From Natronincola ferrireducens (lineage in GTDB: Bacteria; Bacillota; Clostridia; Peptostreptococcales; Natronincolaceae), in NCBI RefSeq assembly GCF_900100845.1, contig NZ_FNFP01000001.1, forward strand, positions 682,001 through 746,000: DNA of 64,000 nucleotides. Direction: 5' to 3'. The notes under the pieces were generated by a model. That model worked only from the letters and a program-made list of their open reading frames with translations. It had not been told where the DNA came from and did no database searches. Numbering within the stretch: position 1 is the stretch's first letter; every line of letters begins with the position of its first letter. Of this stretch, positions 1 through 9,207 are shown piece by piece. The position numbers and the translations under genes were made by a program.

Positions 1-2
1 CC

Positions 3-230
3 TTTAATGCTGAAATTTCTCAATATTATTCTGAGTTTGTAAAATCTCTTGATAAAAAGATTATTTCTATTGCCTATACCAATGGAATGGTAGGGTATAT
101 ATGTACCAACGAGCAGATTGTAGAAGGGGGTTACGAGCCAAAGGAATCAGCTCTTTATTTTGCATTATCAGGAACATATAAACCAGAAATAGAGGAAGTA
201 ATCCATAATAGCATTAAAGAATTACTTTAG
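3..230 (+). CDS. C-terminal fragment of a neutral/alkaline ceramidase-like protein
   Basis: This open frame runs in from before the window and ends at the TAG just upstream of the SIS-domain gene, so only about 75 C-terminal residues are visible. The segment reading TNGMVGYICTNEQI followed by EGGYEPKES resembles the conserved NG-x-x-GY-x-x-T...EGGYE stretch of the neutral/alkaline non-lysosomal ceramidase N-terminal family, whose members hydrolyse N-acyl bonds of ceramides. Bacterial relatives often lie in carbohydrate or amino-sugar operons and their substrate is unknown. It is 10 nt from the next gene, so it is probably cotranscribed with the SIS-domain protein and nagA. The family call rests on one motif in a fragment and is moderate only. 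Confidence 0.5.
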   Translation, partial: FNAEISQYYSEFVKSLDKKIISIAYTNGMVGYICTNEQIVEGGYEPKESALYFALSGTYKPEIEEVIHNSIKELL

Positions 231-240
231 GAGGGTTCAA

Positions 241-1002
241 ATGAAAAGTGGTTTTGTAATGGATGCTTATTACAAAGAAATTATACGCATTCTAGATGAT
301 ATTCATAATAATGAAAAAGAAAGAATTCTTGAAGTTGCCTATGTAATTGCTGAACATATAAAAAAAGACAGACTAGTGTACATTTGGGGACCTGGAGGCC
401 ATTCCAACCTTGCAGCTATGGAGATTTTTTTCCGTGCGGGAGGTCTTATGCATATTAATGCCATATTAAATACAGAAACGATGTTAAGTGAAGGCGCTTT
501 AAAGTCTATGTATGTAGAGCGTATGCCAGGATACGGTAAAGTTGTTATTAACGATTATGGCATTGGTGAAGGAGATTTAATTATTGTTGTCAATGCCTAT
601 GGCATTAACTCTGCAACGATTGATGCAGCTTTGGAAGCAAAATCTAGAGGTGCTATTGTAATCGGTATTAGCTCCCATGAACATGCAAACAATACACCTA
701 AAGATCATGTTGCACGGCACCCATCTAAATTTAATCTACATGAAATTGTAGATTATACCGTTGATTGTAAAGTTAAGGTTGGAGACGCCGTAATCAAACT
801 ACCTGATTTTCAACAAAAAATTGGGGCATTAAGCACTTTTGCCAATGCCTATGTATTAAACTGCATTGTCATCGAAGCTATTAATATGATGGTAAAGGAT
901 GGAATAAAACCTCCTGTTTGGATGAGTGGCAATGCACAAGGTGGGGATGAATGGAATAACCAGTTTATAGATCGATTCAAAAACAAGATAAGGGTGCTTT
1001 AA
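241..1002 (+). CDS. SIS-domain sugar isomerase family protein
   Basis: A 253-aa protein of the phosphosugar-binding SIS superfamily (UPF0309-like). The sugar-phosphate loop is seen at YIWGPGGHSNLAAMEI, and the second half of the fold carries IIVVNAYGINSATIDAA and a GAIVIGISSHEHA strand-turn. Such proteins bind, isomerise or sense phosphosugars. The substrate cannot be read from sequence, but nagA begins one nucleotide after the stop, so an amino-sugar phosphate is a reasonable guess. The ribosome site GGAGG at 231-235 serves the ATG at 241; a second ATG at 259 is possible. It is cytoplasmic, with no signal or membrane segment. It sits between a ceramidase-like gene and nagA in one operon. Confidence 0.75.
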   Translation: MKSGFVMDAYYKEIIRILDDIHNNEKERILEVAYVIAEHIKKDRLVYIWGPGGHSNLAAMEIFFRAGGLMHINAILNTETMLSEGALKSMYVERMPGYGKVVINDYGIGEGDLIIVVNAYGINSATIDAALEAKSRGAIVIGISSHEHANNTPKDHVARHPSKFNLHEIVDYTVDCKVKVGDAVIKLPDFQQKIGALSTFANAYVLNCIVIEAINMMVKDGIKPPVWMSGNAQGGDEWNNQFIDRFKNKIRVL

Positions 1003-1003
1003 T

Positions 1004-2185
1004 ATGAAAAAAATATTATTTAAAAATGCTAGGATTATAACACCTTCAGGAATTACAAAGGGTGAACTCCTTGTCCATGGCGATACCATCGAGAAAATTG
1101 TATTTAATAGAGAAATCCATGATGAAGCCGATCAAGTTATCGATGTGAACAACAAATATTTATCACCTGGCTTTATAGATGTTCATACCCATGGCGCTGG
1201 GGATGCAGACTTTATGGATGGTAACATAGATGCAATATACAATGCATGTAAAGCCCATATGATTCACGGGACAACGTCTATAGTACCCACAACAATAACA
1301 AGTACAAAGGAGTCTCTTTTGCACTTCATTGATCTTTTTAATAAGGTAGACCTAAGAAAAAAAGGGCTACCTAATATTCTAGGTTTACATTTAGAAGGAC
1401 CCTACTTTGCATACAATCAAAGGGGTGCACAAGACCCTAAATATTTAAGAAATCCCGATGAAAGGGAGTATAAAGAAGTATTAAGCAGAACAGATCGCAT
1501 CATCAGATGGTCCTTTGCAGTTGAGTTAGAAGGATCTAAAGAATTTTTAAATACATTAAGAACCTATAATATTATTAGTTCACTAGCACACTCCGATGCT
1601 ACTTGTGAAGAGGTTATTAGAGCTTACGAAAACGGGTTATCGGCACTAACACATTTTTATTCAGCCATGTCTACTGTTAAAAGAGTTAATGCTTACCGTG
1701 TTGCTGGTGCAGTAGAGGCTGGGTATTTATTGGATGATTTGTTTGTGGAGGTTATTGCTGATGGAAAACACTTGCCCAAAGAATTATTGCAACTGATTTA
1801 TAAGATAAAAGGACCGGATAAAATTTGTTTAGTGACAGATTCTATGAGAGCAGCAGGAATGCCAGATGGAGAATATATTTTAGGAAACAAAGAAAATGGT
1901 ATGAAGGTAATTTCAGAAGAAAATGTTGCAAAACTTATGGATAGAACTGCATTTGCAGGAAGTGTAGCAACAGCTGATAGGCTTGTGAGAACATTTCATA
2001 AATTAACTAATGCTCCTTTACATGAAGTAATAAAAATGATAACTTTGACACCAGCAAAGTTATTAAAAATTAATCACAAAAAAGGATCCGTTGGTGAAAA
2101 TAAAGATGCAGATTTGTTGATATTTAATGAAAATATCAATATTGAAATGGTTATGGTGATGGGTGAAATTAATTACAGTGTATAA
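1004..2185 (+). CDS. nagA: N-acetylglucosamine-6-phosphate deacetylase
   Basis: A 393-aa amidohydrolase that removes acetate from N-acetylglucosamine-6-phosphate to give glucosamine-6-phosphate. All family landmarks are visible: the HTH metal motif at H61/H63 (DVHTHGAGD), the metal-bridging Glu at E131 (HLEGPYF), His at about 196 (SLAHSDAT) and 217 (THFYSAMS), and the catalytic Asp at about 279 (TDSMRAAGMPDGEY). The length is normal for NagA. Its ATG follows the upstream stop by one base (TAATATG), which indicates translational coupling with the SIS-domain gene. No nagB is present in the window, so the isomerase neighbour or a gene elsewhere must take the product onward. Confidence 0.93.
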   Translation: MKKILFKNARIITPSGITKGELLVHGDTIEKIVFNREIHDEADQVIDVNNKYLSPGFIDVHTHGAGDADFMDGNIDAIYNACKAHMIHGTTSIVPTTITSTKESLLHFIDLFNKVDLRKKGLPNILGLHLEGPYFAYNQRGAQDPKYLRNPDEREYKEVLSRTDRIIRWSFAVELEGSKEFLNTLRTYNIISSLAHSDATCEEVIRAYENGLSALTHFYSAMSTVKRVNAYRVAGAVEAGYLLDDLFVEVIADGKHLPKELLQLIYKIKGPDKICLVTDSMRAAGMPDGEYILGNKENGMKVISEENVAKLMDRTAFAGSVATADRLVRTFHKLTNAPLHEVIKMITLTPAKLLKINHKKGSVGENKDADLLIFNENINIEMVMVMGEINYSV

Positions 2186-3027
2186 TGGATGATCTCAGTT
2201 GTAGTAAGATGGGGCTTCACTTCTTTCCTAATAAAGAAAACCTCTGGTTTGAACACGATATCAAAACTCTTTAATTATGATTAAATTATTTAATTTCCTT
2301 TTGATAAAATTGAATTACCTAAGTTTTGCATAAATAACTAACAGGTCTTAAAGAGAATATAGCGTCATGAGTGCAACAAGAAATACCATCCTTAGTAAGG
2401 TTGTAGTCAAAACTACTAAGGAGAACGAGGATTAAGAAAAATATAAGTTTTGCTGAATTTCCAATACCTAATACCCAGAAAATCTTTGTAAATATTAATG
2501 GCATCAAAAGCAAAATCACCGATAAAGGTATCTGCTTAAATATATGGATGTTTATTTAAAAAGTTAAATAGAACTAATTAAAGAGATTTTGAATAACTAG
2601 AGGATTAATCTTCATTAGGAGAATGAAACTTTTTCAAGAACAATTGTAAAAGTAAAGCCTACATCATAGAAGTAAGAGGATATTCTCTAGGTTTCTCATT
2701 AAATGCATAGTAACTACAATAAAAAGAAAGAGGTATTAACTCATCAAGATCAAGGTGTTCTTCTAAAAGAGAAAGAAAGTGATGCTTATTAATTTCAAAA
2801 TAATTGGTATAGTCACAATAAACTTCGGCCAAAGAAAAAATGTTTATGTGTTTAAAGTAGACATGTATAACTCCTTTCTAGGTTGGTAAATTTGTTTCTG
2901 TTAATTTAATTTTTACTATCATCTGGAGAGGAGTTATATTTTTTATATCAAAACCTACCTGTAACTATATGAGCCGTAGCGTTTCGCAAATGCCTATTAA
3001 AAATAAAATAGTAAGGAGCTGATAACA
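2186..3027. other. gene-poor stretch holding a transposase relic and the uxuA leader
   Basis: These 842 bases carry no intact gene. About 2322-2864 reads on the minus strand as a broken transposase (listed separately). The first 130 bases after nagA show no convincing hairpin terminator. The last 90 bases lead into uxuA, with a ribosome site AAGGAG at about 3012. I could not identify a confident promoter or operator for uxuA here. Confidence 0.6.
2322..2864 (-). pseudogene. decayed transposase (IS1182-like DDE type)
   Basis: Read on the minus strand, an AAAGGAG ribosome site (2871-2877) precedes an ATG at 2864, which hits a stop after six codons. A shifted frame then gives a coherent transposase-like N-terminus containing FSLAEVYCDYTNYFEI, HFLSLLEEHLDLDELIPLSF and KPREYPLTSMM, then a stop. 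Further along, near 2440-2530, another frame gives AFDAINIYKDFL with KFSKTYIFLNPRSP, and a third gives YNLTKDGISCC. These match my recollection of successive parts of clostridial IS1182-type transposases, with frameshifts, stops and a missing middle. A 10-bp inverted repeat (2866-2875 and 2929-2938) covers the old ribosome site. The gene is clearly dead. Confidence 0.6.
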
Positions 3028-4077
3028 TTGAAAATGACCTTTAGATGGTACGGGGAGAATGATTCCGTTACCTTAGAGTACATTAAGCAAATTCCAGGTA
3101 TCGTGGGTATTGTTTCCGCAATTTATGATATTCCTGTTGGAGAACCATGGCCTATGGATAAGATTCTTGAACTGAAGAACAAAGTAGAAGCCAATGGTCT
3201 AAAGTTATCTGTAATAGAGAGCGTACCTGTACATGAAGATATTAAATTAGGAAAATCAACAAGAGAGCAATACATCAAAAACTATAAAACGACAATTCGA
3301 AGATTAGGGCAAGCTGGTATTAAAGTAATCTGCTACAATTTCATGCCGGTCTTTGATTGGACTAGATCAGATTTGGAATACCAATTATCAGATGGTTCTA
3401 CAGCTTTGATTTTTGATGAAAAAATAGTAGAGAAAATGGACCCATCTACCGGGGAATTAAGCCTTCCAGGGTGGGATACTAGCTATACTAAAGAAGGATT
3501 AAAAGCTTTATTAGATGAGTACAAGCAGGTAGATGAAGAAAGGCTTTGGGAAAATCTTGAGTATTTCTTAAAAGAAATCATTCCTGTAGCGGCAGAAGAA
3601 GACGTAAAAATGGCTATCCATCCAGATGATCCACCATGGCCTATTTTTGATCTTCCAAGAATTATTACTAATGAAGATAATCTAGAAAGATTTTTAAATT
3701 TAGTCAATCATCCTAATAATGGTCTAACTCTATGTAGTGGTTCATTAGGGGTGTCAAAGAATAATGACATGGCAAGACTTGTAAGAAAATTCGGCAAGAA
3801 AATTCACTTCTCCCATATGAGAAATGTAAAAATTACTGGACCTAAATCTTTTGAAGAATCTGCCCATCCTTCCCAGTACGGTTCTTTAGATATGGTAGAT
3901 ATTTTAAAGGCTTATCACGATGTAGGTTTTGATGGGCCTATGCGTCCAGACCATGGTAGAATGATCTGGGGAGAAACAGGGAAACCAGGATATGGTCTAT
4001 ATGATAGAGCTTTAGGTGCAACCTATCTTATGGGAATTTGGGAAACTTTAGAGAAAACTAGAAAACAGAAGGGATAG
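3028..4077 (+). CDS. uxuA: D-mannonate dehydratase
   Basis: A 349-aa UxuA protein that dehydrates D-mannonate to 2-keto-3-deoxygluconate in the glucuronate branch of hexuronate catabolism. The N-terminus MTFRWYG is diagnostic of the family, as are [17 protein letters not shown] and the metal-site segments HPDDPP and HFSHMRN. Length agrees with Firmicute UxuA. The start is TTG at 3028, preceded by AAGGAGCTG; an ATG six bases further in (3034) is an alternative. It is followed after 10 bases by the SDR-type D-mannonate oxidoreductase that supplies its substrate, so the two form an operon. Confidence 0.93.
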   Translation: MKMTFRWYGENDSVTLEYIKQIPGIVGIVSAIYDIPVGEPWPMDKILELKNKVEANGLKLSVIESVPVHEDIKLGKSTREQYIKNYKTTIRRLGQAGIKVICYNFMPVFDWTRSDLEYQLSDGSTALIFDEKIVEKMDPSTGELSLPGWDTSYTKEGLKALLDEYKQVDEERLWENLEYFLKEIIPVAAEEDVKMAIHPDDPPWPIFDLPRIITNEDNLERFLNLVNHPNNGLTLCSGSLGVSKNNDMARLVRKFGKKIHFSHMRNVKITGPKSFEESAHPSQYGSLDMVDILKAYHDVGFDGPMRPDHGRMIWGETGKPGYGLYDRALGATYLMGIWETLEKTRKQKG

Positions 4078-4087
4078 GAGGAATACG

Positions 4088-4939
4088 ATGTTACCATTTA
4101 AAATTGATTTAACAGATAAAGTTGCAGTTGTCACTGGTGGTGGAGGTGTATTGTGCAGCGAATTTGCTAAGGCTTTAGCTGAATGTGATGCTAAAGTTGC
4201 AGTATTAGACTTAACAGAGGAATATGCTAGACGAGTAGCCAATGAGATCAATGATAAAGGTGGAAAGGCTATTGAGGTAGTTGCTAATGTTTTAGATATT
4301 GAAAGTCTTGAAGAGGCAAAAAAACTAATAAATGATAAATTAGGTACAGTAGATATTTTAATCAATGGAGCTGGTGGCAATCATCCAAAGGGAACAACTA
4401 CAAAGGAATATTTATTTAAAGAGGATTTACACAACAATACTGATATTACAACCTTCTTTGACCTAGATCCAAAGGGTGTGGAGTTCACCTTTAATCTTAA
4501 CTTCATAGGAACGTTGTTGCCTACACAGGTTTTTGCAAAGGATATGATTGATAAAGAAGAGGCTTGTATTGTTAATGTTTCTTCTATGAATGCCTACACT
4601 CCCTTAACTAAAATCCCTGCCTATAGTGGAGCCAAGGCAGCTGTTAGCAACTTTACCCAATGGCTGGCAGTCCACATGTCTAAGGTAGGCATTCGAGTAA
4701 ATGCTATTGCTCCTGGATTTTTTTTAACGAAGCAAAATGAAGGACTTTTATTAAATAAAGATGGTAGCTTTACACAAAGGGCGAATAAAATTATTGGTCA
4801 AACTCCAATGGAGAGATTTGGTAAACCTGAAGAGCTAATAGGAACCCTCCTTTGGTTGGTTGATCATAAAGCATCTAGCTTCGTAAATGGTATTACTGTG
4901 CCTGTAGATGGTGGATTTTCCTCCTACTCAGGTGTTTAA
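4088..4939 (+). CDS. uxuB: D-mannonate (fructuronate) oxidoreductase, SDR type
   Basis: A 283-aa short-chain dehydrogenase expected to reduce D-fructuronate to D-mannonate with NAD(P)H. The cofactor motif TGGGG is at 16-20, NGAGG at about 93-97, and the catalytic Ser 165/166, Tyr179 and Lys183 are in place (VNVSSMN, YSGAK). The insertion with NNTDITTFFDLDPKG before the third core helix is typical of the UxuB/YjmF-type SDR found in Firmicutes, unlike the long-chain mannitol-dehydrogenase-type enzyme of E. coli. It is preceded by GGAGGA and lies 10 nt after uxuA. The assignment rests on this insertion and on the neighbour. Confidence 0.87.
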   Translation: MLPFKIDLTDKVAVVTGGGGVLCSEFAKALAECDAKVAVLDLTEEYARRVANEINDKGGKAIEVVANVLDIESLEEAKKLINDKLGTVDILINGAGGNHPKGTTTKEYLFKEDLHNNTDITTFFDLDPKGVEFTFNLNFIGTLLPTQVFAKDMIDKEEACIVNVSSMNAYTPLTKIPAYSGAKAAVSNFTQWLAVHMSKVGIRVNAIAPGFFLTKQNEGLLLNKDGSFTQRANKIIGQTPMERFGKPEELIGTLLWLVDHKASSFVNGITVPVDGGFSSYSGV

Positions 4940-4961
4940 GGATTTAACGGTCTTATGCTTG

Positions 4962-5033
4962 GTCATCCTGAAAAAAGTTAAGAAATTTGCCATAGTATAA
5001 ACACTTAAAATCTTTACAAATACTCAGGATGAC
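4962..5033. repeat. 10-bp inverted repeat with a 52-nt loop downstream of uxuB
   Basis: GTCATCCTGA (4962-4971) pairs perfectly with TCAGGATGAC (5024-5033), followed by TGTTGTTTT. This may act as an unusually wide-looped terminator of uxuAB, or be a remnant of something larger. No other convincing terminator separates uxuB from the regulator. Confidence 0.4.
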
Positions 5034-5168
5034 TGTTGTTTTAGCCCATGTTGAATTTTCATCTAAGATTAGTATTTACCTTTAATATGACCTTGAAATT
5101 TAAAATAGCAAAAGACATTCTATTATGAACATAGGTATTTTATGATATGATAACTATGAGGTGGTAAA

Positions 5169-6173
5169 ATGAGTGTTACGATAAAAGACATAGCAAGGAT
5201 TGCAAAGGTTTCCCATACAACTGTATCTAGAGTCCTCAATGATAGTCCTTTAATTAGTGAAAAAACAAAAAAAAGAATAAAAAAGATTGCAGAGGAATTA
5301 AATTATACCCCTAATTATAGTGCTAGAAGCTTAGTTTTGGATAGATCTTACCATATTGGACTGTTTTTTTCCACAATCAATAAAGGTACTTCATCAAATT
5401 TCTTTTATGAGGTTGTCAGGGGTGTAAATAACACAATAAAGGATCAATATAATCTTATTGTAAAAGGTATTGATGATTATCATAATCTAAATAGTATAAA
5501 CAAACGAAATTTTGATGGAATCATAATTATGAGTCAAAGCACAGAAGATACCCCTTTTATTAAACATGTTTTAGAAAAAAAAATTCCTCTAGTGGTTTTA
5601 AATAGATATATACAAAACAGTAATCTAGTTAATATTTTGTCGGATGATAAAAAAGGTTCCTATAATGGAGCACAATATTTAATTCAATTAGGGCATAGGA
5701 AAATTGGCTTAATAGAGGGTAAACAAGGTTTTAAGTCTACGGAAGAAAGAAAAGAAGGATTTTTGCAGGCATTAAGGGATTACAACATTCCTGTAGATGA
5801 AGCATTCATTGTAAAGGGGAATTATGATCTAGAAAGTGGCTATAGGACTATGAAATATCTTTTACAGCTTCAAGACTTACCTACAGCTATTTTTTCTTCT
5901 AATGATGATATGGCTGTAGGGGCAATGAAGGCAATCATAGAAAAAGGCCTTAGTATACCTGAAGATATTTCTATAATTGGGTTTGATGACAACGTTTTTT
6001 CTTCATTTTTGACACCTGCTTTAACTACTGTCAAAAGACCTATTGAAGCAATAAGTGAAGAAGGGGGAAGGAAGTTGATAAAGTTAATTAATCAAGAAGA
6101 TATAAAAAAAGAAACCATATATATTAATACTAAACTGGTAATACGGGACTCAGTGAAGGTCTTGGAGAAATAG
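5169..6173 (+). CDS. LacI-family transcriptional regulator of hexuronate genes
   Basis: A 334-aa repressor. Residues 4-50 form a classic LacI helix-turn-helix and hinge (IKDIARIAKVSHTTVSRVLN, then NYSARSL), followed by a periplasmic-binding-protein-like effector domain with GHRKIGLIEG, SSNDDMAVGA and ISIIGFDDN. Its place between uxuAB and uxaBAC points to a role like Bacillus ExuR, with a hexuronate or a pathway intermediate as the probable ligand; this is inference from context. The ATG at 5169 follows GAGGTGG. An inverted repeat just before uxaB (6200-6225) is a candidate binding site. Confidence 0.85.
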   Translation: MSVTIKDIARIAKVSHTTVSRVLNDSPLISEKTKKRIKKIAEELNYTPNYSARSLVLDRSYHIGLFFSTINKGTSSNFFYEVVRGVNNTIKDQYNLIVKGIDDYHNLNSINKRNFDGIIIMSQSTEDTPFIKHVLEKKIPLVVLNRYIQNSNLVNILSDDKKGSYNGAQYLIQLGHRKIGLIEGKQGFKSTEERKEGFLQALRDYNIPVDEAFIVKGNYDLESGYRTMKYLLQLQDLPTAIFSSNDDMAVGAMKAIIEKGLSIPEDISIIGFDDNVFSSFLTPALTTVKRPIEAISEEGGRKLIKLINQEDIKKETIYINTKLVIRDSVKVLEK

Positions 6174-6199
6174 TTTTTTAAAGATATATTGAGGAATTT

Positions 6200-6225
6200 T
6201 TTAACGAAACAATGCACACGTTAAA
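6200..6225. promoter_or_regulatory. candidate operator upstream of uxaB
   Basis: TTTAACG (6200-6206) and CGTTAAA (6219-6225) are a perfect 7-bp inverted repeat separated by 12 nt, placed 22 nt before the uxaB GTG. The CG at the inner edges and the position next to a LacI-type gene suggest a repressor site. The half-site spacing is wider than in typical LacI operators, so this is tentative. Confidence 0.4.
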
Positions 6226-6247
6226 CTAAAAACAGGAGGAATATGAA

Positions 6248-7699
6248 GTGAAATTAGAAAAATCTATATACAAGGAATATAAAAGTTACCCAGAAAAAAT
6301 AATACAATTTGGTGAAGGAAATTTTCTAAGAGCATTTGTAGATTGGAAGATAGATAAAATGAATAAAGAAATAGGCTTTAATAGTGGGGTAGTGGTTGTA
6401 CAGCCTTTGGATAATGGTTTGGTAAATAAGCTAAATCAACAGGATGGCTTATATACCCTGTATCTAAATGGTATCAAGAATGGTGAGGTTGTTACCGAGC
6501 ATTCAATTATTAATTGTATTGCAAGGGGAGTTAATACCTATACAGACTATGATGAATATTTAAAGATTGCAGAAAACCCAGAACTAAGGTTTGTCATTTC
6601 TAATACAACAGAAGCAGGGATCGCCTACAATGAGGAAGATAAATTAGAGGATAGACCACAGATGAGCTTTCCAGGAAAATTAGCAGCCCTATTATACCAT
6701 AGATATAAAACCTTTAATGGAGATAGAAGCAAAGGATTAATATTTATCCCTTGTGAACTCATAGATAAAAATGGAGAAAATCTTAAGGCTATTCTTTTGA
6801 AGCTTGCAGATCAATGGAAACTAGAAGAAGATTTTAAAGCATGGCTTCATGAAGCCAATACCTTCTGCAATAGCTTAGTTGATAGAATTGTTCCGGGGTA
6901 TCCAAAGGGAAAAATTCAGAAAATTTGCCAGGAGCTTGGTTATGAAGATGATTTGGTGGTAGAGGGAGAGCAATTCCACCTTTGGGTTATCGAGGGGCCA
7001 GCTTGGGTAAAGGACGAATTTCCTGCACATAAAGCTGGATTGAATGTACTATTTGTAGAGGATATGACCCCTTACAGAATAAGAAAAGTAAGAATATTAA
7101 ATGGTGTCCATACCAGCATGGTGCCTGTAGCTTATTTATATGGCTTAAATACTGTTAGGGAAAGTGTAGAGGATCCTGTAGTAGGCAAATTCGTATTAGA
7201 AGCAGTTTTCCAAGAGATTATTCCTACCTTAGATTTATCTATGGAGGAGTTGGAGAAATTTGCCCATGATGTACTAGATCGTTTTAGGAATCCATTTATT
7301 AAGCACGAATTAATGAGCATTGCTTTAAACTCCATGTCTAAATTTGAAACTAGGGTGTTGCCTTCTCTTTTAGAGTATAAAAATAGAAGAGGAAGCCTTC
7401 CAAAGAGGCTAGTATTTTCATTAGCTGCATTAATTGCCTTCTACAAAGGCAAAAGAAATAATGAAAATATTCATCTAGCTGATGATCTAGAGGTTCTAAA
7501 CCAATATAAGGAACTTTGGGGAGACTATGATGGATCAGAAGATTATTTGGTATATATTGTAAAAACTATTTTATCCAATGAAAAGATTTGGAAAATGAAT
7601 TTAAATGAAGTCGAAGGATTGACTTCAGCTGTGACAAAATACCTGATTGTTATTGAAAAGGAAGGTATTAAAGCTGCTATAGAAAAGGTGATGATATAA
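6248..7699 (+). CDS. uxaB: Tagaturonate reductase (altronate oxidoreductase)
   Basis: A 483-aa long-chain dehydrogenase of the mannitol dehydrogenase family that reduces D-tagaturonate to D-altronate with NADH, in the galacturonate branch. The N-terminus [19 protein letters not shown] is the UxaB signature. VDRIVPGYP and the catalytic-region segment [14 protein letters not shown] (Lys, Asn and His) follow. The start must be GTG at 6248: AGGAGGA at 6234-6240 is correctly spaced, and the nearer ATG at 6243 runs into a stop. The gene is followed by uxaA after a single base, so the two are translationally coupled. Confidence 0.93.
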   Translation: MKLEKSIYKEYKSYPEKIIQFGEGNFLRAFVDWKIDKMNKEIGFNSGVVVVQPLDNGLVNKLNQQDGLYTLYLNGIKNGEVVTEHSIINCIARGVNTYTDYDEYLKIAENPELRFVISNTTEAGIAYNEEDKLEDRPQMSFPGKLAALLYHRYKTFNGDRSKGLIFIPCELIDKNGENLKAILLKLADQWKLEEDFKAWLHEANTFCNSLVDRIVPGYPKGKIQKICQELGYEDDLVVEGEQFHLWVIEGPAWVKDEFPAHKAGLNVLFVEDMTPYRIRKVRILNGVHTSMVPVAYLYGLNTVRESVEDPVVGKFVLEAVFQEIIPTLDLSMEELEKFAHDVLDRFRNPFIKHELMSIALNSMSKFETRVLPSLLEYKNRRGSLPKRLVFSLAALIAFYKGKRNNENIHLADDLEVLNQYKELWGDYDGSEDYLVYIVKTILSNEKIWKMNLNEVEGLTSAVTKYLIVIEKEGIKAAIEKVMI

Positions 7700-7700
7700 T

Positions 7701-9188
7701 ATGAAACCTTATATTAAAATCAATGAACTGGATAATGTAGCTGTTGCTTTAAGGGATTTAAGTAAAAATGATATAGCCCTATTTAATGATTATAAAGTGG
7801 AACTTTTAGAGGATATCAAAAGGGGTCATAAGTTTGCTTTAGCAGAAATAAAAAAAGGTGTAAATATTATAAAATATGGTGCTCCTTTAGGCCACGCGAT
7901 AAAGACAATAAGCATAGGGGAATGGGTACACTCCCACAACACAAAAACAAATCTATCAGGTGTCAGCGAATATACCTTTAATCAACAATGCCATGAAATA
8001 AGTAGGGAAGATAAAAAGTTAACCTTTAAAGGATATCATAGAAAAAATGGCAACGTAGGTATTCGAAATGAATTGTGGATTATTCCCACAGTAGGTTGTG
8101 TCAATGGCATTGCTGAAACCATTATTAGAAGGTTTAAAGAGGAAGTAAATCCACAAGGAATTGATGCTATAGAAGTATTTAAGCATAACTATGGCTGTTC
8201 TCAGCTTGGTAATGATCATAACAACACGAGAACTATTTTAGGTGATATTGTTAAGCATCCTAATGCTGGTGGAGTGCTAATAATGGGGCTAGGCTGTGAA
8301 AATAACTATGTTTCTGCCTTCAAGGAATCTTTAGGAGGATTTGATGAGGATAGGGTGAAATTCCTTATTACTCAAGAGGTGTCAGATGAGATAGAAATAG
8401 GAGTACAATTATTAAAGAAACTATATCAACAAATGATAAAGGATGAGAGAAAGGATACACCTATTTCTGAATTAAAGGTAGGACTAAAATGTGGTGGTTC
8501 TGATGGATTATCAGGCATTACTGCTAATCCCTTGGTAGGAGCATTTTCTGACTTCTTGATTTCTCAAGGAGGCACAACGATTTTGACGGAGGTTCCAGAA
8601 ATGTTTGGTGCGGAAATCCTCCTTATGAATCGAGCAGAAAACGAAGATGTATTCCAAGCAACGGTAGACCTTATCAATGATTTTAAACGATATTTTATTG
8701 AACACAATCAGCCAATTTATGAAAACCCTTCCCCGGGCAATAAGGAGGGGGGTATTACAACTCTAGAGGAAAAATCCTTAGGCTGTACCCAAAAAGGTGG
8801 TAGGGCAATGGTTGTAGATGTACTAAAATATGGAGAAGTACTAAAGAAAAAAGGATTGAATCTTTTAAATGCTCCAGGAAATGATCTTGTTGCCGCTACA
8901 GCTTTGGGAGCTTCTGGATGTCAAATACTACTGTTTACAACAGGTAGAGGCACACCCTTTGGTAGTTTTGTACCAACTATTAAGGTTTCAACCAATACAT
9001 CTATATATGAGCTAAAGCCCCATTGGATTGATTTTAATGCAGGTACATTAGTAGAGGATGAATCAATGGAGGAAGTATTGGAGAAATTTATTCAATATAT
9101 TATTCAGGTGGCCAGTGGAGAACTTGTTAACCATGAAAAAAATAACTTCAAGGAGATTTCTATTTTCAAAACTGGGGTTACACTATAG
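7701..9188 (+). CDS. uxaA: Altronate dehydratase
   Basis: A 495-aa enzyme that dehydrates D-altronate to 2-keto-3-deoxygluconate. The N-terminal SAF domain (about 1-95) contains NIIKYGAPLGHAIKTISIGE and is followed by the catalytic domain with GYHRKNGNVGIRNELWIIPT, HNYGCSQLG, GLGCENN and LKCGGSDGLSG, whose cysteines are conserved in the family. Length is normal for UxaA. Its ATG overlaps the upstream coding end by a one-base gap (TAATATG) and uxaC follows after 19 nt, completing uxaBAC. Confidence 0.93.
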   Translation: MKPYIKINELDNVAVALRDLSKNDIALFNDYKVELLEDIKRGHKFALAEIKKGVNIIKYGAPLGHAIKTISIGEWVHSHNTKTNLSGVSEYTFNQQCHEISREDKKLTFKGYHRKNGNVGIRNELWIIPTVGCVNGIAETIIRRFKEEVNPQGIDAIEVFKHNYGCSQLGNDHNNTRTILGDIVKHPNAGGVLIMGLGCENNYVSAFKESLGGFDEDRVKFLITQEVSDEIEIGVQLLKKLYQQMIKDERKDTPISELKVGLKCGGSDGLSGITANPLVGAFSDFLISQGGTTILTEVPEMFGAEILLMNRAENEDVFQATVDLINDFKRYFIEHNQPIYENPSPGNKEGGITTLEEKSLGCTQKGGRAMVVDVLKYGEVLKKKGLNLLNAPGNDLVAATALGASGCQILLFTTGRGTPFGSFVPTIKVSTNTSIYELKPHWIDFNAGTLVEDESMEEVLEKFIQYIIQVASGELVNHEKNNFKEISIFKTGVTL

Positions 9189-9207
9189 AGAGGATAGGGT
9201 GATAGAA

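Noticed and set aside
2949-2968. A stretch AAAACCTACCTGTAACTATA also occurs near 51400 inside the racemase gene.
   Set aside because: About 20 identical bases in two unrelated contexts with no extended similarity and no inverted or mobile-element features; at this AT content I treat it as chance.
9058-9207. A longer uxaC reading frame beginning inside uxaA.
   Set aside because: The extension has no similarity to uronate isomerases and would overlap uxaA by 131 bases; family homology starts at the ATG at 9208.
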